Assembly (NCBI GenBank): GCA_963965975.1 | Contig: OZ014411.1 | Coordinates: 26,522,249-26,586,248, forward strand | Length of the DNA stretch: 64,000 bases | Reading direction: 5' to 3' | Source of the DNA: Xestospongia bergquistia | Taxonomy: Eukaryota; Porifera; Demospongiae; Haplosclerida; Petrosiidae | In this document: positions 12,841 through 28,800 of the stretch, piece after piece | Layout: each line of letters starts with the position of its first letter | How positions within the stretch are numbered: the first letter of the stretch is position 1 | Made by a program: the position numbers and the translations under genes | Notes under the pieces: model-generated | What the model saw: only the letters and a program-made list of their open reading frames with translations | Told to the model about the DNA's origin: nothing | Database searches by the model: none

Positions 12841-13770
12841 ATGTTACTATGTGTATATTATGTAATTTTCTACATTTTAAATGTGGGAATTTTCCTAAAA
12901 ATGATTTGTTTTCAAATTATGACAGTTTGCTTACTTAATTCTGATGTGATGTTTGTGTCCACTCCTACTTGAGGAATAATAATTATAATAATTATTATTT
13001 TATGATCATGTGATCATGAAAGTACATGTGTTAGACACTTGTTACAAATACCTTGTATCTTAGCAAAAAAGAGTCTTAAGAACTGTCACAACTTTGTTGA
13101 TGTCACACTCATCATTATAGGCAAACATTGCCACACCTATAGTTTTTGAAATACACCATTATAATTATAATCAAAATGTTCTCAGTCCCAGTATGACAAA
13201 TTAATATTTCTATAATTTAGCTACTACTGCAATGAGGGTTCTGTACTTTAGTTCTTTTTATTAGTCTAGAAATGACAAGTTTACAATTCCTTTTTTCCAC
13301 ATAATTATTGGAAAAATAAATTATTCATACAGTCCAGTTCAATCTAGTCCACTGTTAACATACTCCCTACATATTAGTAGTATACTATATTAACAATAAG
13401 ATATAATCATATACTGAAGTATTAATACATAGTAGCTCTATAGTCATATTTTATGTAAACATAAATAAACCAGTTAATTGTTAGTTATAATTGAACTGAA
13501 TACTGTGTTAAATCTAAGATCATCTCTATAAACTCTTATATAGTCACATTGTCTCAGATATAGTTCAGTTAATATTGTATATTAAGTAATGTACTATCAT
13601 AATATATCTTGTATTAAGTATTAATGTATTGTTCTTATGTTATCAACATAACTTTATAGTCTCAGTTATGATATCACATTAGCTATATGATTAATGGATT
13701 ATTGTCATGTGTGTAATATAGTAGTAATTGAGTAGTAAGTAAATAACATTATCTTCTATTATTAATTTAG
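12841..13770. other. Intron or intergenic sequence, nothing recognised
   Basis: AT-rich sequence lacking repeats shared with the array or recognisable exons; it ends in the acceptor ATTAATTTAG of the first ankyrin exon. Confidence 0.5.
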
Positions 13771-13875
13771 GGCCAACAGACTCCTCTACATGCAGCACTT
13801 ATTTACAGTCCACAACCACAACATATAATACAAGTACTATTAGAGGCTGGTGCCAATCCAAACTCAACTGATATG
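13771..13875 (+). CDS. Ankyrin repeat exon 1 (of those visible)
   Basis: Phase-0 exon of 35 codons between ATTAATTTAG and GTAAGTG. It reads as one ankyrin repeat, with the TPLHAAL core and LLEAGANPNSTD end typical of the repeat's two helices and beta-hairpin. It begins mid-array, so further ankyrin exons are expected upstream of the window. Confidence 0.85.
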
Positions 13876-16800
13876 GTAAGTGTTAGATAGTAATGAATAC
13901 TGTTTTACTGGATTATATAATATTATATAAAACAGTTAATTAAGTAATAGATCAATATATTTAGTTATTATAATGATGATGATTACTTTTGGTTTTACTC
14001 TAAATGCTTTGTATAAATTTGATAACTCCACCCTCTTTATGATTAAGTAATAACATGTACACTTGACTATAGTACCTTCTCTTATATTGTGTAAAGTGTC
14101 TATTTGTCTCTTTATGTATAAGAAATGTTTTAAAACATCATTTATTGAACATGGCCATGTACAGGAAACATTTTGAAATACTCTTAAAAAGCAGCTGTCA
14201 ACAGCATCTGCATTTTCATTATGCTTTTTAGAGGTACCTTATCAAGTCATATAATATTATATAAAACAGTTAATTAAGTAATAGATCAATATATTTAGTT
14301 ATTATAATGATGATGATTACTTTTGGTTTTACTCTAAATGCTTTGTATAAATTTGATAACTCCACCCTCTTCATGATTAAGTAATAACATGTACACTTGA
14401 CTATAGTACCTTCTCTTATATTATGGAAAGTGTCTATTTATCTCTTTATGTATGAGAAAACATCATTCATTGAACATGGCCATGTACAGGAAACATTTTG
14501 AGATGCTCTTAAAAAGCAGCTGTCAACAGCATCTGCATTTTCATTATGCTTTTTAGAGGTACCTTATCAAGTCAAGAGTTAGAGAAAAGGTTTTTTGTGT
14601 GCATTAATTAGAAAGTACACTTGTTTTTGTTTGCCTAAAAATTTGGAGGGTGTACTCCAACTCTTTTAACAACCTTAAAGTGACATATCTTGAGCTATCA
14701 GGTATTACTTTAACTATGAGCTCACCCACATAATCAGGTATTATTTAACCACAAAGTAAAATTTGCTACTTTGATACCTGTGTCATTGGAAGAGTTGAAA
14801 GTCTATTTTGGCTTAATAGTCTGATGAGTATTATACACCTACCATTGATTATTGGAAAATGTCCTTTTCTAAATTATTCTCCTGTTTGAGATCAAATCAC
14901 TCGTGACTGTTTCTCTGTAATTAGTGATATCTATATATTTTTTAATAAACTTCTCACTCTTCAATCCTTGTTAAAAATGGTATTTATGTGCCTGTTAGAT
15001 CCCACAGGAAATTGGATTTCCTGAGACTTTAAATATAATGATACTAGAGGCTTAGATATGAGAGAAGACAATGAGATGTTACAATCTAAAATATCACTCA
15101 ATTTAACTGTAGCATGGCAGCAGGACACAAAAGTTGTCACTGCTTGTGTTACCAATACCCAAACTTAAAAGTGCAAAGAAAACTAAAAACAGGGAAAAGG
15201 TTACTGTGATGTGTCCAGAGACAATTGCCTTATACAACTGACATGGTGTGTTTGGTATGAATTGCATAATTAACACCCTCTTTTCATTGATCACTAATTA
15301 AATTCTGACAAAACGAGTTTAGTATATACGTTCCCCAGGTGCTTCCTCTCTATAAGCGAAGGTGACATCAGACTAATCACTTATATCACTCTAGACACAG
15401 TATAAGCTGTGGTTTATCACTATGTAATAGTGGTATTAATAAATATACTTATACTTCTGTAAAAAATAGATGTTATGCTATTGTTTTCAAGTATGCCTTT
15501 TTATCTAGCTTCATTTACCAGAATTATTTACTAGAACTATCAAATATCATAAACAAAAATCAATACTCTTCACTTTCATTAAAGTCAAAGTCTGTAATAC
15601 AAGTGTCAAAACTATCAGTTTGTTTATTACATCCTTACTACCCACTTTAAAAGTTGTTTAGTGTGTTTTTGAGTTGTCATCTCTAGATCTACTCTAGCAC
15701 CATGTTGAAGCTACCGTTATTTCTTATTATAGAGGTTGCACCTTCCATAATTAATAATTGTTACGAATTTATTAATTTGTGTGCATGAATTAGAATACAT
15801 ATATATTACAATTACAGATTACAGTCTAGCAGTGACAGTATAATATAGGTATTTACATTCAGCTGCAAATATACAAGGTGTAATCAGTATAATCACATGT
15901 CCTTTCATGCATCATTTCATAAATAAACATCAGCAGATGCTAACACAAGCAACATGTACTTGTTCCATGTACTACTTACAAAGGCTACTGTAATTGCTGT
16001 AATCACTTGTGATTACAGCAATTACTTTGTCTGATTATAATTATGATTACTGATTACATTATTTCTGGAAAGTCGATTACGATTGAGATTACAGCAAAAA
16101 ATGTAATTGATTGTAATTGATTATGATTGTATTCGGTCCCAACCCTGCTCAATAGAAAAGCCAGTAGTGAGTCTGTCTACAATGTTAGTTCTTAAAATGG
16201 CTACTTAAAGATGACCTACTCACTTTCAAGTGTCACAGAAACAATTATAGTATTCAGTTACTAAACAGTCAGAACTATTTTAATCATTCAATGTTGTATG
16301 CTTGAGCACACCATACTTTAATGTTGTTGAAATTTGGCCACAGGAAACATTTTGAAATGCTCTTAAAAAGGCAGCATCTGCCTTTTAGTTTGCATTTTAG
16401 AAAAATGCACTAAAACAACAACAATAATTATGAGTTTCTATGTTTATCACTACATCTACTGATACACTTCAAACAATATGATAAATAAAATGTAGTACAT
16501 AACAGACTTTTTCTTACATCTCCAGTCAGTTTCTTTGAAATCAGATGATATCTTTACATAGTAGATAACTTTCTCCACCAGGTACTGAGTCATATGATAA
16601 ACTGTAATGTGATCTACCTGTTATCACTCATTTACAATCCTCACTGTTGATGCAGTGTTGACGAAGCTATGGTACTATATAAGAGAAGATCATCTCTAAA
16701 GCAGTACATGCCCTTAAAACTTGTTAAACAAAGGATAAAGATATAGGTACATGTGGATACCATAAATGGCTATGTGTCTGAATGTCATTTTTACATAGCT

Positions 16801-19800
16801 AAAGAGATAGTGACTAAGGAGGGACTAGGTGAGAGAGTAGTAAACGATCTGACCAGAAAGCTAGCAGGCAATAATTACAAGAACTATCACATTTACTGTG
16901 ATATTTTTTACAAGCTTCTCACTCTTTCAATCCTGTTAAAAGATGGTATTTATGTGCCTGTTAGACCCCACAGGAAAGGATTTCCTGAGAGTTTAAATAT
17001 AATGTTGCTAGAGGCTTAGATGTTGTAACCTAGCTGAGGTATCACAACTATAATATTATATAAAAAGATAACCAACAATGAACTACAGACTATGAACAAA
17101 ATACAACAATGACAATTGAGCAAACAGACATACTATGTTGTATGGGTTCACACCACAAAATACATATTAATAATGTCCAAAGTTCATCACATTCCTCCCC
17201 AACACTAAGGGGGCATAAAATCAACAGGTCTGGAGTTCTGACAAGAATGATGTAACAGTTGAGCTTTCTGCTGTGATGCCGAGGTTGATGGTGCTGATAA
17301 CACTTCAGGTTGATTAACAATAGGATCTGTAAGAAAACTAGAAAATAGTCAATCATCATAGTTATCAGGTTACTAACTATCTTGTTGACTGTCAGAGTCA
17401 TGATGGTACCTCAAATGATTGATTTGATGGCAGAAGATATTACCCGATGGGTCTTGAACTTGATACAACAATGGTCCTGCCACCTGAGTAACACCATACA
17501 TGAAGTAATACAGAATACAGATCTGTAGATCCAATGATATGTTTCAACATTTCAATTGTAATATTGTTATCTCAACTGTTCATAACAAATAATTGCAGAT
17601 ATCTACATACCCTTTGTATACAGACCATTCAACATACTAACATATGTTGTTTCAGTATAACACTCTGTATAATACAAAAAAAATTCTGCAATTCACAGAA
17701 TAAAGCTTAACACTAACCTGTATATTTCTAATTGACAATAATCATAATATTAATTAATGTCAGAAACATTTCAATATTAGAAGAGTAAAGAGTCATCAAC
17801 ATCAGAAGAGATATTTGAGTCCTCATAATGTTAGCTCCTACATCAGGAATAATATTTCCATTATTAGGGATATCACTTATATCATGGATATCCACATCGT
17901 CATTTAAAGATATAGGTGTCTGAATGTCTTTCAAAAATGGCTTGGGACAATTGCTTGGAGGTGGGTGTTTAGAGGGTGAGGCTACAAGCCTTTCCTTTGA
18001 TTTTATCCAAGGTGATTGCTTCTTTTGTTGGTGCCTTTCATCAAGCTTTCTCATAAATTTTGTTAAAGCTATAATATAGAATGTATCAATAATCAGTAAG
18101 TATGTTATTTACCTTCACTTCTCCAGGGTAATGGATGAAGTGCTATAGCTCCATCTCTGTCATTTTCATCTGTCATGAAGTCAGCTGTAATAATCTCCCA
18201 AACTGACTTCTCCTTTTCAAAATTAAAAATATTGACTACCAACACCAGTTACATTGCTTACTTGATGACGTCTACTACACTTTAATCTTTTTTTTTTCTT
18301 ATTCTCATTTTACCACCTCCAAAGTTCTTCCAATGGCAGTACTCTCACGATCACTATGTTTACTTGACTCAAAATGATGATGAATAGCACCTATAATGTG
18401 AACTATTGGTAACTCTTGTATTGCTGGTGAATTTACTTACGATGGATCAGATGATCTTTATATTGAAATGATGAAAGTTCTGCTTTAATAGCATCAAAAA
18501 TTGCTCTGTTTGTTTTGCTGTCAGCCCTATGGAAAGAAGCATAAACCATGCACACATAAATGAGGACAAATGCTTACCATTCTGAAAAATTAAATGATTC
18601 ATCAAGAGACGCATATCATGATTTCACCCTTTGCTGTATAACAAAGTATATTAAATATAACACTTGTGCTTTAAACTTTAAATATTTATAACAGCAGGTT
18701 AGATGTAAAAGCTTTTATACATACAATTACTTTATGTTCATACCAATAATTCTATGAGGATTTTTTTGGATACCTTTTTGCTCCACTTGAGCTACTCATG
18801 TTACTTCCAATGTCATCAATAATATTTTCAATTGAAGAAAGTTTATCTCCTAACAACTTTATTGGAATGTTTTGGTCTTCTTGATATTTAGTGATCTTGG
18901 TGAGCTGCATTTCCCAACCAAAAATCTTCATTAATATCTTTTCTAAAAGTTGATCCTGTTGAGTAGTGTTTTCAGCTGTTTTGGTAGATCTAGAGCTAGA
19001 TAGAAGACAGAATAATTGCTTGTGGATCTGATAGAACTCTAAATACTTTTGTCCAGATCTTTTTCTTGATGGTGTACTGCCAGTAACTGCTTCTACAATT
19101 ATAGAAAAAGAGAAATCGTCCTGACACGCTGTCAATTATTTTCACGCCTACTAATCATTTTGCCACTAATCACACCTTCTAACCAACTAATCAGAGACAT
19201 TGGACTCAACAAATAATAAATCTTTTTTTCACATTTAACAATAAAATCATCTTTGCTACTACATTCATCTAATGACAAATGTTCTGTTGAAGATGTTCCT
19301 TTTGTCATTCTTCTTCAGTTGTTTTTTCTGTAAATGCCTTTTTTATGTTCCTTTTACTTTCTTCTTTTATATTCAGGTGGTGAGATCCCATCTTTATAAA
19401 GATAAAATAATATACAATATATCTAAATTGGAACAAAGTTATGATTACAGCTAAATTACATGTCAAGAAATGTAATTAATTCCTCAGCTTTACACTGACT
19501 AATCTCATACACTTCTATTTGAAATAGGTATATGTTATCACTCATGTACAGAAAGTATATGGATGATATGTCAGTGATAAAGTCATGAGTCATAACCTAT
19601 ATAATTACATGAATATACACTAACTAACATAGTCATACATTATCACTCAGAAGGTACATGAGTATACATCAATTATAATTATACATCAGTCATGAGTCAT
19701 CACCCATATAATTACATGAATATACAATAACTAATATAGTCTAATGTCATCACCCACATAATTACATGGATGTACACAGGGTGTCATGCCATTTTGTCTA

Positions 19801-22800
19801 ACAAAATGGACTTTTGTCCCATATTGTCTAATAGTGTCTAATAGTGTAAAAGGTCTAAGATAAGTGGATTAAGGTCAGTAAAGGTGATGGAATTCTAAAA
19901 AGGCTTTGATGTCTTTAAAGATAGAGTACTTAAGAGGAGCCATTTCATACATACAACAAATTGAATCAATGGAGTTCAAGTTGTACATCCATCAAGCAAG
20001 TGATAGCAATTGTCTTTGTTCCCACAGCTTTTGTCAGGTTAGTTTGGAGTGGATTACAAAAGAATTCTCCAGACTTTAACAACAAGGAGAGTTTTGTTCA
20101 TTATTTTGAAAGTACATGGATAGACGACAACTTTCTTATTCGTTCATGGAATGTTTATACACAAGAGGGTCCTCGCACTAATAACAATGCTGAAGGATGG
20201 CATAGTAAAATGAAGAAACTTGCTGGGAATTCACACGCAAACATTTACGAGGCAGTCTGAACAAGCTGCAACAGAACTCAGTTTAATGCAGCTGGCTGCA
20301 GGAGGGCTTCCAAGAATACATAAACCACGAGAACAGACTGAAAACTATTAAGGAAAAGCACGAAGCAGGAGATTATACATTACAAGAACTTCTTATGGCG
20401 CATAGCCATTGGGTATCTTTGTAATTACTGTTATTTAAATCCATTTAGTTTTTAGACACAATGGGACAGCTGTACATTTTGTTAGATGAAATGGATATAA
20501 ACTGTACACAAACTAACATAGTCTAATGTCATCATCATCCACATAATTACATGGATGTACACAAACTAACATAGTCTAATGTCATCATCCATATAATTAC
20601 ATGGATATACACAAAGTAATATAGTCGTACATCATCACTCAGATGAGTATACTTCAGCATGAGCTAACAAAATAAATCTACTACATAATTGGACATCTTT
20701 AATAGATACCAGTTAAACCAAAACAGACAATATTGATACAATAAAGAAACAAACATGTACATTTCCTTTTAGGGCTATCATTTACAGATCAAAATGATAA
20801 CTATATTTACCTCGTGGTTTGTGACCTGCAATCTGTGCACTTCTAATCACATGAATCTTCAATTTCACTTTCGATAACGCCAAAAGAATCCACGTACAGT
20901 GTGTTGTAGAATATTGTACAACAATTCTGTATTCAAATCTGCATAAGGTTAGCTTACAGATATCGTTTATTATGCGGAGTCTGTATTTCGCTGAGTCTGT
21001 ATATCGGACTGCATATGACTCATATCATGACTTTGGATAACATAGAATACAGCAATAATTTGTGTAGTGACAGTCATGGGGATCCATTTAAGATTTCCCC
21101 TAAATCCACAAGCATACAGTCTATCTCCAACTTTAAATGTGCAAGCTCTGTCAAACAGTTTAATCATTTTGTCTTGGTTCTGAGACATCTTTTTAATAAT
21201 GTCAGGATGAATTAGATCAAATCAAGTACGAACTTTCCTTCCCATCATTAGTTCAGAAGGTGATATCCCTGTACTTGTCTGAGGCATGATTTGATAGTTG
21301 GAGAGAAAGGTAGCAATTCTATCTTGTATACTACCCTCTAACTTACTAATTCCCTGTTTAAAAGTTTGAACTGGACGCTCAGCCAACCCCATTGGAAGAT
21401 GGGTGGGTACAGTGAAGTGAGGGTATGTTTGATTCCATTCTGGTCCATAAAACATTTGAATTCCTGGCTAGTAAAACCAGGGCCATCAGAGACAATTAGA
21501 TCTGGGATTCCGTGTACAGCAAAGTTTCTTTTAGTTTCTTAATAGTTGTTCTAGATGATGTAGAATTAACAATATGAGCCTCTATCCATTTTGAACGTGC
21601 ACCAATTAGAATAAATTTAGAAGTGGATGACGTCCAGCCTTGTTCATCAAGTTTACAGACCCCAGACAATAGTGGATCCCTATCTGTCCAAACTTTGCTG
21701 CATAAAAAGTGCAAAGAAAACCAAAAAGAGGGAAATGGTTACTGTGATATGTTCAGGGACAATAACCTTATACAATAAGTACATGGGTGGTGTTGATTGT
21801 AATGATCAACTACATCAGTGCTATCACATTGTCTAAAATCACACAAACAATATTTTTACTTGATGTGGTTTTCTTCAATTTTGCTGTTACTGTACCAGGA
21901 AGCAAAGAAGTAGGAAGTCAACATCTCTTTCAACTAAAAAGTTCAGGCCAGCACATTTTCCTATGATGGGATATGGTAAACAATATCGTTATTATTATTA
22001 TTGTTCACAATACAAACACATTTGTAAAGACACAAAATGGTATTGTGAAGATTGTAATGTATATCTATGTGATAATGGCAAGACTGAAGACTGTTTTTAT
22101 CCACCATAATCTCTGTGCCATCTTGTAGTGCTAACAAAACTTATGACTTTCGTTAAAAGACAACCTACACCAATCATTTAATATGAACTATAATAATGAC
22201 AATGACAACTTATAGTACAATCAATGTTCAGTATTACAATATCAGTACATACATGTACATAAAATGTATTATAACAAGCTTTTAATGTAACCGCTTATTT
22301 CTTATAGTAGGACATTATTATGAATGAAAAGGCACTCTAAACAAAGGTTAAACACGTCTCACATACAAACATATGAATTAAATATTTTATATCTTGCTCA
22401 CCAGTTACGAAGGGTTGATATACAGTCCAAATCTTCCCAGAAACATTCTTCTTCCCTTTGGACACCAATTTACAGTAATTTTAGAATCAAAAACAGTCAA
22501 ACAGCTCACAAAACACTCAAGAGAACAGCACGTACTTTAGCTTTAGTCCTCCAAGAAAATTTAATTTCGTCCTCACGTAATCACACCCACGTATTAATAT
22601 CCCATATAAAGAACTATTTGATCACTTTATTTATACGTATTAATGTCTTTTTGTTAGTTATTTCTAATGGGCATTATCAATAAAGTCCGTATTTAATAAT
22701 ATTTCACTGATCATAGAACATTAGGTTTAGTGTTATTGGTTTAATTTAACCAGGTTTATGCTTTTATATAGTATACAGGAGTAATTGATCCTTGAAGTTA

Positions 22801-25800
22801 GGGTCCAATATAATGATAAATTGAAGTATTACAAAAACCCACTTAATTCAAATACATTGATTGATATGGTCAATTATCAATTAAAACATGAAAAGTCTTT
22901 TATTAGGATTTTGATCATTTTATACTTTTTTATAAATATTGATTAATATTACATTGAGTATAATTATCACTGGATACCTGTGTACCCTTGACACACCCTG
23001 GATCAGTCCTTAGTGATCGTAATCTGTCAGTATAGGTTTTGTAACAAGATGGAGATCTCCATGGTATTTATAAACTGAGTGCTGATATCATGAGGTTTAT
23101 AAATGCTATAGAAACCTTAAATTTGTTATAATTATAACTAACTGACTTCTGTTAAGTATCAACAGTATCATAGTAACTTGTTTATATAGTAATGCTAATA
23201 CTATAAAAGATCTTACTGTATGAGACATAATAGAACAATCTAATAAGACAACTGGTAATTGAAAGCAAACTTTTAATGATTTGTGAATCTCAAGTAAATT
23301 TCTGTGACCCACTTTTTACTGTCACCACCATAAGATAGAATTTGAAAGTAGAGTTATGTGGTTTGGTGAACTTAGTAACCACTTGGGCCCATTTTCTATA
23401 TGACCTTTGGAATAACCAAACATGTTTTATGTATTTTTAGTATTGGTTTGGTGTTAAAGTTTTTGTCTTGCTTGGCAGTATATAACAGAATATTTCATGA
23501 TTGACGAGTCTGTCTCATATTTTGAGAGAGCATATTTAGTAGGGAATTTCCCTATAGATGGATGTTTACAACACAGATGGTCCAAGAGCAAACAATCATG
23601 TTGAAGGATGGCATAGTTGTCTTAAGTTGTTAAGAAAGTACATCCTAACATTTACAATGTGTTGAGGTATTCCAAAAGGAACACGCTGCAACTGAATTCT
23701 CATTACTTCAAAGTTAGTAGGAGTGCCTCCACCTTGTTGTACGAAAAGGTCAATTCTTTGAGACTGTAAAGTTAATAAACTAAAAGAAAGGTTTACCAAT
23801 AACAGTATATGTTAGGCTGAATATGTTACAGACATGTCCATTCGTACAGATCGTTGACTTAAACTTTACATATTATTATTATTATACTTACTAATGTACT
23901 ATATATAATTATCGACTATTACTGTAAATAGCTAATTTCATTGTTAATATTAGTTTGGAGAGCATTAAATAGAATAAGCTAATAATAGGTGAAACATACA
24001 AATTATGCTTTTAGTAGGTATAAATGGAGTAAGCAATCCTTCTAAACAAGCTTTTACTGTTTAATTTTTGAATTTATTAATTAATAAATTCAAAAATTAC
24101 ATGTATATCACAGATAAAGTGTTATCATCAGTTCAATCTATCTGATATTTTATCTGTTTTCATTAATTAAAGTTACCAAAATATTGAGTCAGTTAGTAGT
24201 ATTAGCAATCAAAGCCTGTAAGATTGACCATACCCTTATGAATAATTAATTTATTAATAAGAATATTTTGAGCTGAAATTTTCACAATGTCTTATAATCC
24301 TATCACAACTTCTTTGTTCCACTATCTCTACTTTAATTCTGGTTGTTTAATATTTGTATATGAAGTTAGTAAATATCCTTTATAATGACAACATTATAAA
24401 TACAAGTATTAGGTACCATAACATGTACTTTACAAAATTACATATTTGTCTCATTTAATACTACATCAGTGCTTTAGTATTTGTTAGAGAATCACTTTAT
24501 ACACTCAAGACAATTGAACCAGATTATAGATGTAGCTATTGTTAATAATGACTGTTCTTTTATTTCAATCTTGTTATATACTAGTATTGTTTACTAACAT
24601 ATACAGTAATTGAGACTGTATTGTTAATTTTATTCTCTTACATCCAGATCAATGAAACTCCATTGCATTGGGCAGCATATAAAGGTCATCATGATAGTGC
24701 TGATACTTTACTTAAATCTAGAGCACATGTTGATGCTATTAATAAGGTCAGTATATACTATAATGTAAACTTATTATAGTTATAAACTGGTTATTACACA
24801 TACCTTCATATTTTCAAAAGTATATAATAAATTCATACTTTCTTGTTTGTTTTAAATGACAAAAACATATACATATAAGTTATAATTTGATGATAATGAT
24901 TATGATCAGAAAACATTCATATCCTGAAAAGTCAACCTTCATATCAATTTCCTTTCTACTTAAATATATCCATCAGTATCTTTTATGACACTAGTAATAT
25001 TATATTAACAAAATTAAACATGATAATAATGACAAATTACACTGGATAATGTCCCATTACAAAAATGACTATCTTTTATAAAATTCAATTCTCCACATTA
25101 ATGCTAGATACATATACAATAGTTGTAGAATTAATCATTTTATATCACATGATATCTATATTTGTATGTCCATTGACTTTGTTTATTCTTTTGTCTATAT
25201 ATGACAATTAAATATTATAATTAATGTAATAACTGCATACTTTAAATGCTGACATACAATAGGAATCAATGACTTTAATTAATTGTGACCACAACTATAA
25301 TGGATGTTACCTTCAAGTTTTGAAACTAGCTTTTTCCTGATCTATTAATTAAGTTTTATTTCTAGCATTTTACTTTATAGTTACTTCAATTGTTTCATTT
25401 AATTATTTTTACAGTAGTCAGTATCTTCCAAACAATTATAGGACAATATTTCTTAATTATAATCTTTTTAGGTATGTGTTAATTATATAACTGTGTTTGT
25501 TTGTTTGTTTTACATAACAACTAACAGCATTGAGTAAATTAAACTAAATACTTTAACTTCAGATACATTATGTCAGCCAATAAATTTAACTTGTCTCTAC
25601 GTCAAGTGCTACAACAATAGATATGACTGACAATGATTTAAAACTTCTAGTACATAATATAATTGTTATAGTGGAATCTCCTTGATCTGAATTCAAAGGT
25701 TTTTAATTGTTAATAAGTGCAACTTTATTTTAGCTTAACTTTTAAATAAAAGATACCTCTGTAATCAGGACACTTTAAACTGGTCCCAATTTATTTGTTT

Positions 25801-28800
25801 AGATAAGAAAAGTTTCACTTTAAATATTTTATTATAGCAAGACCCCTCCAAGGGGACACTTCAGTCTGAAATTTGAATATTCATACTATTTTGGACATTT
25901 GTTTAGACCCAAGACTCATAATAACTACTACAATAGTAACTGATCCCCTGAAATACACCCCCCACTGTTACATAATTAGGACAGTTTGATAAACTGTTAT
26001 ATCTCTTATTAAACACAAATGAAAACAACTCAATACTAGCACAGAACTGAATTAAGGACAACTATACAATTGCTTAAATATCCAATGAATACTTACAAGT
26101 ATAAGTCCAAAGTATACAATTAATACAATAGTCCAAAGTACATAATCAATACAGTTTATTACAATTTCTCCCCTCCTTAATCAAAGAACTCGTCAGCAAA
26201 ACGTTGAGGGGGTCTCCTCACTCTTGAGGGATAACGAGGACCTGTACTGATTCGAAGTTCCGACCCTTGTCTTGAATCAGAAGACTCAACTTGTGGATTG
26301 GACTGAAGAGTCATTTCTAATTCTGGAATATTATCTGACATACGAACTCGAATTTGATTTTGATGTCGTTTAACGATCATGGTTGAGTTTTGCAATCGAA
26401 CTCCAAAAACAACTCTACCAATCTGTTTCACTATGACTCCAGGTATCCATTTAACTTTACTGCCCTGTGAGAAATTCCAAATGTACACATCATCTCCTCT
26501 TGAGAATTTTCGCTCTTTAGCAGATCTATCAAAATACTTCTTTTGTTTGTCTTGTTTCTTGAGAACTTTCTCCTGTACATTAGAATGTAGTAAATCAAAT
26601 CTACTGCTTAACTGTCATCCAAACATTAGGTCTGCCGGAGATTGACCTGTAGTACTATGTGGAGTTATTCTATAAGAAAACAAAAATTGAGCTAATTTTG
26701 TATCTATTGCACCACTTGCTATCTTTTTCATCCCCTTCTTGAATGTTTGTACCATTCGCTCTACCAGTCTATTAGACTGCGGATGATAAGGAGCTGTCTT
26801 GATGTGTTGAATACCATTAGCTTTCAAAAAATCTTCAAATTCCTGACTTGTAAAACATGTCCCATTATCTGATACTAGAGTACGAGGCAATCCATAACGA
26901 GTAAACATTGTTCTCGTAACATTTGAATAGTTGCTGTAGAGGTTGTAGACGACGTTTTCATGATCTCTACCCACTTGGAGTGTGCATCTGTCACTATAAA
27001 AAACATAGAATTCATGAAGGGACCAGCATAATCCACATGCACTCTGCCCCAGGGTCTAGTTGGCCATGTCCATGGTTCTAATGATGCCATTGCAGGATTT
27101 GATTGCTTTTCCTGACACTTTGCACATTCTTTGACCAACTTCTCAATATCCTTTGTCAAACCAGGCCACCAAAAATACATTCTTGCCAAACTCTTCATTC
27201 GATTCACTCCTGGGTGTCCCTGATGTAACTCTGCTAACATTTGTTGTCTACCTTGAGATGGGATCAGAACTCTAGAACCATAAATAATGCATCCATTTAA
27301 TGTTGACAACTCCAATTTATGCTCTCTGAATGATTTCAAGTCTACTGAACAATGTTCTGGCCATCCAAACTGAACATACCTGTATACTCTGGCTAATAAA
27401 GGATCTTTCTGTGTCCACTCTTTTACAGTTTCTGCCATGATTGGCATTGTGTCCATGGCTTCCATTAACTTCACCAATTCGGTTGGTACTGGTTCTTCTA
27501 CCTCTACATTCTCAGTAGGAAGTCGACTCAATGCGTCTGCGTTGCTATCCTTATGAGTAGGCCGAAAGGCCATCGTATATTCATAGTTAGTCAGGATCAA
27601 TGCCCATCGTTGTATTCTACCAGCTGCTTGTACTGGAACTGGCTGCTTCTCATTGAACAAGGACTTCAGAGACAAATTATCAGTGTACATTAAGAACTTG
27701 TGTCCAAATAGGTATGAATAAAACTTTTTTACTGCAAAAAAATGCAGGCCAGACCCTCTTTTTCAAGTTGTGAATAGTGTTTTTCAGATTCTGTTAAGGT
27801 CCGTGAAACATAACCTATTGGTTTCTCTGAACCATCTGTCATATGGTGAGCGAGAACTGCACCAATCCCGTACATAGAGGTGTCACATGACAAAATTAAT
27901 GGAAGAGATGGATCGAAATGAACCAGTAAATTTAATGATGTAAGGAGTTTCTTTGATTCTTGAAAAGCTGACTCTTCTTCTTCTGACCATCTCCATTGAG
28001 TGTTCTTCTGGAGCAACCTATAGAGAGAAAAGAGATGTTTTGAGATATTAGGCAGGAATCTACCATAATATGTCAAAAGACCCAGATAAGCTTTTAATTG
28101 GGTGAGATTTTTGGGAGGAGGAGCTTCCAGAATTGTGCCAACTTTATCTTGTGTTGGGTGTAATCCCTGAGAGTCGATAATATGTCCAAGATATGACACA
28201 GACTTTGCCATGAATACACATTTTTCTCTTTTCAACAACATCCCCACATCCTCGATTCGCTTCAATACTGTCTCTAGTGATTTCAAATGTTCCTCATCAT
28301 TCTTTCCAGTAATAAGAACATCATCTATATATACAATCACTCCCGGAATATTCTGAAGTAGACTTTCCATAACTCTTTGAAAAATGGCCGGGGCTGATGC
28401 AATACCAAATGGTAGTCTCCTATATCGGGAATAACCCCTTGTGTGTGTTAATCACCGTATACTGCTTGGAGACTTCATCAAGTTCCAATTGCTGATATGC
28501 TTGGCTCATGTCCAACTTCGAAAACAGCTTGCCTCCACTGAGTGTGGCAAAGAGATCCTCAATTCTTGGAATCGGATGACGGTCTAACTTTGACACTGAA
28601 TTTAATGTGACCTTGAAATCACCACAAATTCTGACACTACCATCTGACTTCAAAACTGATACAATGGGTGATGCCCATTCTGAAAACTGTATTGGTTCTA
28701 AAATACCCAATGACATCAATCTGTCCAGTTCTTTTTCAATCTTTTCTTTTATAGCATATGCAACTGGGCGAGCTTTCATAAATTTTGGTACAGCCTCTTG

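Noticed and set aside
22324-22683. 119-codon plus frame
   Set aside because: No recognisable family, no splice context, low-complexity composition; probably chance.
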